NCBI GenBank assembly: GCA_035513215.1
Contig: DATKCK010000114.1
Span: forward strand, 1 to 31,323
DNA from: DATCZB01 sp035513215
GTDB taxonomy: Bacteria; Pseudomonadota; Gammaproteobacteria; Steroidobacterales; Rariloculaceae
Direction: 5' to 3'
Length of the DNA stretch: 31,323 nt
Part shown: one piece after another, positions 11,312 to 18,116 of the stretch
Layout: every line of letters starts with the position of its first letter
How positions within the stretch are numbered: position 1 is the stretch's first letter
The notes under the pieces: generated by a model
What the model saw: the letters and a program-made list of their open reading frames with translations, nothing else
Told to the model about the DNA's origin: nothing
Database searches by the model: none
Position numbers and translations under genes: made by a program

Positions 11312-11993
11312 CTACAGGTACTCCCGCGCAAACGCGGCACAGGCCTCGCCGACGATGCGCAGGTGATCGGGGTTGTCGTAGAGCGACATGTGCGAAGCGC
11401 CCTCGCCGACCTGAACGAGCTCCTTCCTGGGACTCGGAATCGTGTGAAATGCCGGCACCTCGAACTCGGTCATCGTGATGTCGTCATACCACGAGGTGAC
11501 CATCAGCGTGGGTTGATGGATGATTCGCTTCATATAAGGCGTAACATCGTAGCTCAGGACGTACTCGCAGCTTTGTATCGTAGTCCAGTGCTCGTGATTC
11601 GGAGCCACGGTCTCCTTGAATTTCTTGAACACGGGCCAGGTCTCGGGCGCCGGAAACGTCGACGGCCCTTCGTGCGGATGCGCCGAGTGCGCGATCGTCC
11701 CGTGTCGAGACGTAGGTCACGCCGTTGATGATGTCGTAGATCTGCTCCCAGGGATTGATATGCTGGCGGGGCTCGCCTTCGCTTTCGCCGAGATTGCGGT
11801 AGTCAAACGTGAGCGCGGCGACGCCGGCGTCGACGAAAAATTGCGCGTATTCAGGCTGTATCGATTCCTTGACGTAACACCATCCGCCGGCCATAACGAC
11901 GACGGGATACGGCGGCGCGGTATCGGGCCGATAGAAGTGCCCCGTGAGCCTCAGCCCATCACTCCAGAATTCGATGCGCTCAGGCTTCATCAT
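11312..11993 (-). pseudogene. Alpha/beta hydrolase, broken by internal deletion and frameshift
   Basis: The first 100 or so codons (FWSDGLRLTGHFYRPD, VVVMAGGWCYVKESIQPEYA, FDYRNLGESEGEPRQHINP, INGVTYVSTRDD) match the N-terminus of X-Pro-peptidase/dienelactone-hydrolase-like alpha/beta hydrolases. After about 11697 homology resumes in a different frame (TIAHSAHPHEGPSTFPAPE, YVLSYDVTPYMKRIIHQPT, MVTSWYDDITMTEFEVPAF, GEGASHMSLYDNP) and ends at the TAG at 11312. The segment in between, which should hold the nucleophile motif of the type WGxSYSGG, is missing, so both a deletion and a frame change have happened. The remaining acid (DD) and histidine (GASHM) are present. The junction lies at GCGATCG, 11691-11697. 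A GGAAG site precedes the tandem ATGs at 11993 and 11990. An assembly error is the main alternative. Confidence 0.8.
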
Positions 11994-12130
11994 GCTTCCT
12001 TTTAGTTAGTAGCCTTCGTCCGACGCGCGCTCATCGCCGGGCGAACATTCTCGTTCTGGGCTCGAACGTCTCGACCTCTCTCGGGATGTCTCGCGTTTAC
12101 TATAGCCTCGATCTCCGCTATCCGCTCGAT

Positions 12131-13261
12131 TCACGACCCACACTCCGGCGCGGCCGCAGTCGCGCCGTCCCGCAACACACGCGCGATCGCTAGAGCCATG
12201 ATGCTTTCCTCGTCGGTTCGCAGCACATAGACATCGCGACTGCCGGCCTTCGATATCGGGCCTGGCACATTTGCCTCGTTGCGCGCTTCGTCGAGCTCGA
12301 CGTTCCAGGTGGCGAGGCCCGTCGAGATGCGCCGGCGTATCTCCGGCGAATGCGTGCCGATCCCGCCACCGAAAGCAAGCATGCCGCGGCCGTCGAGCAA
12401 GGTCAGATAGGCGCCGGCGGTCATGACGATTCGGCGCACGAAGATAGCGAGCGCGAGCCGGGCGCGCTCATCGCCGCGCGCCTCGGCTCTGAGCAGCTCG
12501 CGAACGTCGGCCGAGCCCGCCATGCCGAGCAAGCCCGAACGCTCGGTCAGCTCCCGCTCGATCGCATCAGGCGCCAGGCCGGCGCGAATGAGCCTGAGCA
12601 CGATCGCAGGATCGATGTCGCCCGAGCGGCGCGGCATCGCGAGACCTTCGAGCGGCGTGTAGCCCATGGAGGTCTCGATCGAGCGGCCATTCGAGACGGC
12701 ACATGCGGAGCAACCGGAGCCGAGCTGCAGCGTTACGGCCGTGATATCGGCTGTCTCCTGTCCCGTCGACTCGGCCAAGGCGTCGACCAGCGATGCATGT
12801 GCAAGCCCATGAAAGCCATAGCGTCGCAGCTCGAAGCGGTCGGCAAGCTCGACCGATAGCGCGTATTGCGCCGACTCGGGCGGTCTTTGCGCGTGGAAGG
12901 TCGTGTCGAAGAGCGCGAAGGCGGGCACATCGGGAAACGCTGCGTTCGCGGCCCGGATCAGCTCGAGCGCGCGTGCATTATGCAGCGGCGCGAGCGGTAT
13001 CAGCCGCTCGATCTCCTCGAGGACCGCACTGTCGAGCCGCTCGGGTTTCGTGAAGGACGATCCTCCATGCACAACGCGGTGAGCGACCGCGTCGATCGGC
13101 GCGTCGATCCCGGCGAGCACGGCCGCCACGGCTTGATCCTCGCTCGCTTGCATCCAGTCGTATTGCTCTCGCCGCTCCTCCGCGATGCGCCCATCGTCGA
13201 CCTGCATGACAGCCGCCTTGAGCGTGGCGGTCCCGGCGTTAAGCACGGCTATTCGGTACAC
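12131..13261 (-). CDS. ackA: Acetate kinase
   Basis: A 376-residue acetate kinase, slightly shorter than the usual 390-400. It transfers phosphate between acetyl-phosphate and ADP, giving acetate and ATP. Visible family features: the N-terminal phosphate loop as VLNAGTATLKAAV (usually NAGSSSLK), VVHGGSSF, ALFDTTFHAQRP, RRYGFHGLAHASLV, LQLGSGCSACAV, SMGYTPLEGLAMPRRSGDIDP and FGGGIGTHSPEIRRR. Start: GTG 13261, chosen because GAGAAG stands a few nt upstream and homology begins there; the open frame further upstream lies over the transaldolase and phosphoketolase genes and is not real. The start overlaps the 3' end of the transaldolase remnant by 13 nt. With phosphoketolase upstream it closes a route from xylulose- or fructose-phosphate through acetyl-phosphate to acetate and ATP. 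Confidence 0.93.
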   Translation of the reverse strand: MYRIAVLNAGTATLKAAVMQVDDGRIAEERREQYDWMQASEDQAVAAVLAGIDAPIDAVAHRVVHGGSSFTKPERLDSAVLEEIERLIPLAPLHNARALELIRAANAAFPDVPAFALFDTTFHAQRPPESAQYALSVELADRFELRRYGFHGLAHASLVDALAESTGQETADITAVTLQLGSGCSACAVSNGRSIETSMGYTPLEGLAMPRRSGDIDPAIVLRLIRAGLAPDAIERELTERSGLLGMAGSADVRELLRAEARGDERARLALAIFVRRIVMTAGAYLTLLDGRGMLAFGGGIGTHSPEIRRRISTGLATWNVELDEARNEANVPGPISKAGSRDVYVLRTDEESIMALAIARVLRDGATAAAPECGS

Positions 13262-13509
13262 AGCTTCTCGATGGCCCTGATGGTTGCGTCGAAAGGGCGG
13301 ACGAACTTCTCGATGCCTTCGGCGAGCAAGCGATCGCCCGTATGCGCGATGGCTTTCTCGAAGATCGCCGGGTTCGTGGTCGCCCCACCGAGTCGCCAGC
13401 GCTCGATAAGCCGTCCGAGCTCGCCCGAGCGCACGAGGTCGCGGCTCAGGTAATCGAGCCACGGGCTCTGCCCAAAAGCGTTCAAGCGCCTGACGGGATT
13501 CTCGATCAT
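13249..13509 (-). pseudogene. Transaldolase remnant (N- and C-termini joined in frame, middle missing)
   Basis: An open frame of only 86 codons. Residues 1-56 (NPVRRLNAFGQSPWLDYLSR, DLVRSGELGRLIERW, GGATTNPAIFEKAIA) are the N-terminus of a bacterial transaldolase; residues 61-86 (LLAEGIEKFVRPFDATIRAI) match the C-terminal helix of the same family. Transaldolases normally have more than 300 residues, so the barrel core with the Schiff-base lysine is absent and no transaldolase activity is possible. The join, at about 13330-13336, contains GCGATCG. The frame is preserved, and the overlap with ackA remains intact. The start is 12 nt after the phosphoketolase stop, where an active transaldolase would fit a phosphoketolase/acetate kinase operon. 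Either a real in-frame deletion or an assembly artefact; a functional mini-protein is possible but unlikely. Confidence 0.8.
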
Positions 13510-13521
13510 CAGCCCCGGCGC

Positions 13522-15900
13522 TCAGGTGTCCGTCGGCTCCTCCGACGGCCAGCGCCACTCGCGGACCTCGGGCATGTCCTCTCCGTGCTCGTGGATGTAT
13601 TGCCTGTGCTCCACGAGCTTGTCGCGTATCGCCTGCTTGCCGTAACCGGCCCATGACTCGAGCGACGGCACGCGGTCGATGACGTCGGCGACCAGGTTGA
13701 ACCGGTCGATGTCGTTCAGGACGGCCATGTCGAACGGCGTCGTGGTCGTGCCCTCTTCCTTGTAGCCGCGCACGTGCAGATTGCCGTGATTCGTGCGGCG
13801 ATAGGTCAGGCGGTGGATCAGCCACGGGTAGCCGTGATAGTTGAAGATGATGGGCTTGTCGGCCGTGAAGATCGCGTCGAAGTCCCGGTCCGGCAGCCCG
13901 TGCGGATGCTCGGTGGCGGGCTGCAAGGTCATGAGATCGACGACGTTGACCATGCGAATCCTGAGCTCGGGAAAATACACGCGCAGCAAGGAGATGGCGG
14001 CCAGCACCTCGAGCGTGGGCACATCGCCAGCCGCCGCCATGACGACGTCCGGCTCACCGCCGCGATCGTTGCTGGCCCATTCCCAGATGCCGACCCCGGC
14101 ATCGCAGTGCTTGATCGCCGCGTTCATGTCGAGGAACTGGAGCTGCTTCTGTTTGCCCGCGACGATGACATTGATGAGGTTGCGCGACCGTAGGCATTTG
14201 TCGGTCACGCAGAGCAGACAATTCGCGTCCGGCGGCAGATAGACGCGAATGATGTCCGCCTTTTTGTTCATGGCGTGGTCGATGAAACCCGGATCCTGAT
14301 GGCTGAACCCGTTATGGTCCTGCCGCCAGACGTGCGACGTCAGGAGATAGTTGAGGGAGGCAATCGGCCGGCGCCACGGGATCTCACCGGAGACTTTGAG
14401 CCATTTGGCATGCTGGTTGAACATCGAGTCGACGATGTGAATGAACGCCTCGTAGCAGGAGAAAAAGCCATGCCGGCCGGTCAGGAGGTAGCCTTCGAGC
14501 CAGCCCTGGCACAGATGCTCGGAGAGCACTTCCATGACGCGGCCGTCCGGCGACAGATGCTCGTCGCAGGCCTCGAGCGGGGCCATCCAAGCTTTGCCCG
14601 TTACCTCGTATAGCGCATCGAGCCGGTTCGAGGCGTTCTCGTCGGGCGCGAAGACACGGAAGTTGGCGCCCGCGAGGTTACGCTGCATGACGTCGCGCAG
14701 ATAACCGCCGAGCACGCGCGTCGCCTCACCGAATACGGCCGCGGGGCGCGATACCTCGACGGCATAACGACGGAAGTCCGGCAGCCGCAAGTCCTTGAGC
14801 AGGAGGCCGCCGTTGGCGTGCGGATTCGCTCCCATGCGGCGAGCGCCTTTCGGTGCGAGGTCCGCAATCCTGAGAACCGGCCGGCCTTCGGCGTCGAACA
14901 GGCGCTCGGGCTCGTAGCTCCTGAGCCATTGTTCGAGCATCACCAGATGCTCCGGGTGCTCGCGGAGCGCGCTGAAAGGGACCTGATGCGAACGCCAGGT
15001 ACCCTCGACCTGCACGCCGTCGACGGATTCCGGACCCGTCCAGCCTTTGGGCGTGCGCAGGACGATCATCGGCCAGATCGGCCGGGCTGCCGAGCCCCCC
15101 CCGCACGCGCTGCGCTGAATGGCGTCGATCTCGTCGAGGACGCGATCGAGCGTCTCTGCCATCTGTCGATGCATCGCCGCAGGCTCGTCGCCCTCGACGA
15201 AGAACGGGCGGTAACCGTAACCGGCCAGGAGCTGCTCGAGCTCGGATCCCGGCAGGCGCGCGAGCAGGGTCGGATTGGCGATCTTCCAGCCATTCAGGTG
15301 AAGGATGGGCAGGACAGCGCCGTCGCGCGCCGGATTCAGAAACTTGTTCGAGTGCCAGCTCGCAGCCAGCGGTCCGGTTTCGGCCTCGCCGTCGCCGATC
15401 ACGCAGACCGCAATCAGGCTCGCGTTATCGAACACGGCACCGTAGGCATGCGCAAGCGCATAGCCGAGCTCGCCGCCCTCATGGATCGAGCCCGGTGTCT
15501 CGGGGGCGCAGTGACTGGGGATGCCGCCCGGAAAGGAGAACTGCTTGAAGAGCTTCTGCATCCCTTCGAGATCCTGCGTCACTTCGGGATAGATGTCGCT
15601 GTAGGATCCCTCGAGCCAGGTGCATGCAACCAGAGCCGGCCCACCATGTCCCGGACCCGTGACATAGATCATGTCGAGATCGCGCTCGACGATGGCGCGG
15701 TTCAGGTGAACATAGATAAAGTTGAGCCCGGGCGTCGTGCCCCAATGGCCGAGCAATCGTGGCTTGACATGCTCGACCTTCAAGGGCTCGCGAAGCAGTG
15801 GATTCGTCATCAGATAGATCTGCCCGACCGACAGATAGTTCGCCGCGCGCCACCACTGGTCCATGCGCTCGAGCAAACCGGGATCGCCTGTCACGCTCAT
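13522..15900 (-). CDS. xfp: Phosphoketolase (xylulose-5-P/fructose-6-P)
   Basis: A 792-residue thiamine-diphosphate enzyme, full length for the family. It splits xylulose-5-phosphate (and in many members fructose-6-phosphate) with inorganic phosphate into acetyl-phosphate plus glyceraldehyde-3-phosphate (or erythrose-4-phosphate). Visible family blocks: WWRAANYLSVGQIYL, HWGTTPGLNFIYVHLNR, GPGHGGPA, SFPGGIPSHCAPETPGSIHE, the diphosphate-binding VIGDGEAETGPLAASWHSNK, LHLNGWKIANPT, CHEAF-like SCYEAFIHIVDSM, HVWRQDHNGFSHQDPGFIDH and KPIIFNYHGYPWLIHRLTYRR. Start ATG 15900. It lies 81 nt downstream of the DUF302 gene and 12 nt upstream of the transaldolase remnant, followed by acetate kinase, so its acetyl-phosphate probably goes straight to ATP formation. 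Confidence 0.96.
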   Translation of the reverse strand: MSVTGDPGLLERMDQWWRAANYLSVGQIYLMTNPLLREPLKVEHVKPRLLGHWGTTPGLNFIYVHLNRAIVERDLDMIYVTGPGHGGPALVACTWLEGSYSDIYPEVTQDLEGMQKLFKQFSFPGGIPSHCAPETPGSIHEGGELGYALAHAYGAVFDNASLIAVCVIGDGEAETGPLAASWHSNKFLNPARDGAVLPILHLNGWKIANPTLLARLPGSELEQLLAGYGYRPFFVEGDEPAAMHRQMAETLDRVLDEIDAIQRSACGGGSAARPIWPMIVLRTPKGWTGPESVDGVQVEGTWRSHQVPFSALREHPEHLVMLEQWLRSYEPERLFDAEGRPVLRIADLAPKGARRMGANPHANGGLLLKDLRLPDFRRYAVEVSRPAAVFGEATRVLGGYLRDVMQRNLAGANFRVFAPDENASNRLDALYEVTGKAWMAPLEACDEHLSPDGRVMEVLSEHLCQGWLEGYLLTGRHGFFSCYEAFIHIVDSMFNQHAKWLKVSGEIPWRRPIASLNYLLTSHVWRQDHNGFSHQDPGFIDHAMNKKADIIRVYLPPDANCLLCVTDKCLRSRNLINVIVAGKQKQLQFLDMNAAIKHCDAGVGIWEWASNDRGGEPDVVMAAAGDVPTLEVLAAISLLRVYFPELRIRMVNVVDLMTLQPATEHPHGLPDRDFDAIFTADKPIIFNYHGYPWLIHRLTYRRTNHGNLHVRGYKEEGTTTTPFDMAVLNDIDRFNLVADVIDRVPSLESWAGYGKQAIRDKLVEHRQYIHEHGEDMPEVREWRWPSEEPTDT

Positions 15901-15981
15901 CGCTTCGTTCTCAGCTCGCCGTGCTGCGCTTGAGCATGAAGCTCGCTTCGAACGATCCTATCAGATCCAGCCAGTCCTCCA

Positions 15982-16377
15982 TCAGCCGTTTCGAAGCGCG
16001 TCATGCACGCGCGCGAGGCGGGTACGCGCTTCCCGAGCGATCTCGGCGATCCCTGCGTCGTCGACGAGCTTAAGGATCACCTCGGGGTCCATGAAGGCCA
16101 GCGTGACGGAGCCGTTCTCGTCTTCCCTCGCGACCACGTTGCACGGCAGGAGCAATCCGATATCCGGATTCATCTCGAGCGCGCGATGCGCCAGCGAGGG
16201 ATTACACGCGCCGAGAATCTTGTAGGGCCTGAGCTCGATCCCGAGCTTTTCCTTCAGCGTCTTCTTGACGTCTATCTCGGTGAGCACGCCGAAGCCTTCC
16301 TTCCTGAGCTCCTCCGTGACGCGCTCGACGGCCGCGTCGAACGGCTCCCTTATGTTTGCCGAGAAGCCAATGTTCAT
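15982..16377 (-). CDS. DUF302 family protein
   Basis: A 131-residue cytoplasmic protein of the DUF302 family, with the usual opening IGFSANIREPFDAAVERVTE, then GFGVLTEIDVKKTLKEKLG and YKILGACNPSLAHRALE, IGLLLPCNVVARED and VTLAFMDPEVILKLV. The conserved ACNP and LPCN cysteines are both present. The family's function is not firmly known; members often occur with stress, copper or redox genes. I chose ATG 16377 because homology starts there and GGGCGAG is just upstream; the frame extends 19 codons further without homology. It heads the minus-strand run to the phosphoketolase and acetate kinase genes, with an 81-nt gap before xfp that holds no gene or clear terminator. Confidence 0.85.
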   Translation of the reverse strand: MNIGFSANIREPFDAAVERVTEELRKEGFGVLTEIDVKKTLKEKLGIELRPYKILGACNPSLAHRALEMNPDIGLLLPCNVVAREDENGSVTLAFMDPEVILKLVDDAGIAEIAREARTRLARVHDALRNG

Positions 16378-16406
16378 CTCGCCCAACTCTCTGACCGGTC
16401 GGACGA

Positions 16407-16434
16407 ATGCTAGTCGCTCGCAAACCGAATGCAA
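16407..16434 (-). promoter_or_regulatory. Possible promoter of the DUF302-phosphoketolase run
   Basis: On the minus strand TTGCAT (16434-16429) and TAGCAT (16412-16407) are separated by 16 nt, a fair match to a sigma-70 promoter. It lies about 30 nt upstream of the DUF302 ATG, in the right place for a short leader carrying GGGCGAG. Confidence 0.35.
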
Positions 16435-16478
16435 GCTGCGGTTTGCACGTACGGGAGGGCACAGTCGTCGGACGCCGC

Positions 16479-16484
16479 TATAAT
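16479..16484 (+). promoter_or_regulatory. Consensus -10 TATAAT directly before the AI-2E permease ATG
   Basis: A perfect TATAAT ends 6 nt before the ATG at 16491, so transcription would begin at or beside the start codon. No Shine-Dalgarno fits in the 6 nt between, and a TTGCAC at 16443-16448 is too far away (30 nt) to be its -35. This is the clearest leaderless-type start in the window. Confidence 0.45.
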
Positions 16485-16490
16485 CGCGGC

Positions 16491-17570
16491 ATGCTCGCCC
16501 AGATCAGAGGATGGTACGAACGGAACTTCTCCGATCCGCAGGTTGTGATCCTCGCCATCCTGCTCATCGTCGGTTCGCTCGTCGTGCTGCTGTTCGGGCG
16601 AATGCTGGCGCCCGTGCTGGCCAGCGTGATCATCGCCTACCTGCTCGAGGCTGTCGTTCAGCGCCTCGAGCGTCTGGGTCTTCCGCGGCTGCCGAGCGTC
16701 CTTTTCGTATTCGTCGTTTTTCTGGCGGCCCTGATGTTGGTGCTTTTCGGCATCACGCCGATGATCACGCGTCAGCTCGCCCAGGTCGTTCAGGCCCTGC
16801 CGGCGTATATTCGCGGGATTCAGGACATGCTGGTCCAGCTGCCGGACCGGTATCCGCAGGTCGTCAGCGAAGAGCAGGTCCAGCGCGTGGTGGACAACCT
16901 GGGCGCCGAGCTGCTCAGCTACGGCAGCCAGCTCGTTTCGGTCTCCGGGGTCATGAACCTCGTGGCCCTGCTGATCTTCCTCGTGCTGATGCCGATCCTC
17001 GTGTTCTTCTTTCTGAAGGACAAAGGCGTCATCATGGGGTGGATAACGAGCTACCTGCCGCGCGACCGGCATCTGGCGACGTCGGTATGGCATGAGGTCG
17101 ATGCGCAGATCGGCAACTACATCCGGGGCAAAGTGCTCGAGATCCTGATCGTCTGGATCGTCACATACATCGTTTTCTCCCTGCTCGGCCTGCAGTTCGC
17201 GATGCTGCTTTCGATGATCGTAGGGTTCTCGGTGGTGATTCCGTACATCGGCGCGGCCGTGGTCACGATCCCCGTCGCTCTCGTCGCATTGTTTCAGTTC
17301 GGGGTGAGCGCCGAGTTCGCCTGGGTCCTGATCGCCTACGCCATCATCCAGGCTCTCGACGGCAACGTGCTCGTGCCCATTCTGTTCTCGGAAGTCGTGA
17401 GCCTGCATCCCGTGGCCATCATCCTGGCGGTGCTCGTCTTCGGCGGCATCTGGGGATTCTGGGGCGTGTTCTTCGCCATTCCGCTCGCCACGCTCGTCAA
17501 CGCGGCCTTGCGCGCCTGGCCGCGCGCCCCGGCACGGGAACAGGCAGAAATGAAAGCCGCGCACGACTGA
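16491..17570 (+). CDS. AI-2E family (PerM-like) permease
   Basis: A 359-residue inner-membrane protein of the AI-2E/UPF0118 family. It shows two hydrophobic segments near residues 17-50 (VVILAILLIVGSLVVLLFG), another at about 65-90, a soluble region (about 95-150, with PAYIRGIQDMLVQLPDRYPQ) and a cluster of segments from about 155 to 345. Conserved blocks include FLVLMPILVFFFLKDK, PYIGAAVVTIPVALVALFQ, DGNVLVPILFSEVVSLHPVA and GIWGFWGVFFAIPLATLV. Proposed roles in the family include export of signals or small molecules and cation/proton exchange; none can be assigned here. Start 16491 is supported by the upstream TATAAT and by homology; the open frame continues 28 codons upstream across the promoter. 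It stands alone, divergent from DUF302 and convergent with the GFA gene. Confidence 0.9.
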   Translation: MLAQIRGWYERNFSDPQVVILAILLIVGSLVVLLFGRMLAPVLASVIIAYLLEAVVQRLERLGLPRLPSVLFVFVVFLAALMLVLFGITPMITRQLAQVVQALPAYIRGIQDMLVQLPDRYPQVVSEEQVQRVVDNLGAELLSYGSQLVSVSGVMNLVALLIFLVLMPILVFFFLKDKGVIMGWITSYLPRDRHLATSVWHEVDAQIGNYIRGKVLEILIVWIVTYIVFSLLGLQFAMLLSMIVGFSVVIPYIGAAVVTIPVALVALFQFGVSAEFAWVLIAYAIIQALDGNVLVPILFSEVVSLHPVAIILAVLVFGGIWGFWGVFFAIPLATLVNAALRAWPRAPAREQAEMKAAHD

Positions 17571-17603
17571 GAGGCCACAGTCGTCGGGGTCATCTGAGCT
17601 CGA

Positions 17604-17628
17604 ACGTCCCTCGCTCGGAACGGGACGT
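17604..17628. terminator. Inverted repeat between converging permease and GFA genes
   Basis: ACGTCCC (17604-17610) and GGGACGT (17622-17628) form a perfect 7-bp stem with an 11-nt loop in the 57-bp gap between the two converging stops. There is no T-run on either side, so it is at best a weak or Rho-assisted terminator. Confidence 0.35.
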
Positions 17629-18116
17629 CAGGCCTCCCCGAGCCCCAAACGCTCGTGCCAATCCGCCAGCGACTCGTCCGGATACGCATCGAATCGCTTG
17701 TCGTCGGGACCGGCCTCGACCGGAACCCAGCCCGCCTTCGACGAAAGCATGATATGCGTATGCTCCGGCGCCGCCGGGAGCCCGGTATCGATCGCCGATG
17801 CGAACGGGTGGACGAGATCGGGCCAGTCCGGCGTGTAGACCCAGAGCCCGCTTCCGCAGATCTTGCAGAAACGCCGCTCGCAGCTGCTTTCCCGCGATTC
17901 CCCGGAATCGTCGGCGATTCGGGCCCGATAGACGCTGATGCTCTCCGCGCCCTCGACCTCGAGCGTGGTGAAGTCGCCTCCGAGATTGATGGCGTATCCG
18001 CCACCGCCGTTCGTCTTGCGGCAAATCGAGCAATAGCACCGCATGAACGGCACGGGCGCGGCCGAGGACAGGGCGAATCTGACCGCTCCACAGTGACAGG
18101 AACCTTCGAGCCTCAT
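17628..18116 (-). CDS. GFA-family zinc protein
   Basis: A 162-residue member of the GFA/CENP-V fold family. Family members bind zinc through cysteines, all visible here: SCHCGAVRF (residues 6-14), CYCSICRKTNGGG (about 27-39) and FCKICGSGLWVY (about 83-94). The name comes from a glutathione-dependent formaldehyde-activating enzyme, but most members, including this one, have no proven substrate and may act on other glutathione adducts. Its ATG overlaps the TGA of the transporter permease gene as ATGA, so it is the third, translationally coupled gene of the ABC operon. This linkage suggests a role connected to whatever the transporter brings in, for example demethylation of betaine or choline, which releases formaldehyde; that is inference. 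Confidence 0.9.
   Translation of the reverse strand: MRLEGSCHCGAVRFALSSAAPVPFMRCYCSICRKTNGGGGYAINLGGDFTTLEVEGAESISVYRARIADDSGESRESSCERRFCKICGSGLWVYTPDWPDLVHPFASAIDTGLPAAPEHTHIMLSSKAGWVPVEAGPDDKRFDAYPDESLADWHERLGLGEA

Noticed and set aside
13262..13825. Upstream extension of the acetate kinase frame
   Set aside because: It lies over the transaldolase remnant and the phosphoketolase 3' end and reads as low-complexity Arg-rich sequence; homology begins at GTG 13261.
14818..15933. 371-codon plus-strand frame opposite the phosphoketolase
   Set aside because: Antisense shadow; phosphoketolase is unambiguous.
16410..17564. 384-codon minus-strand frame opposite the AI-2E permease
   Set aside because: His/Asp/Gln-rich pattern typical of the antisense of a hydrophobic membrane protein.
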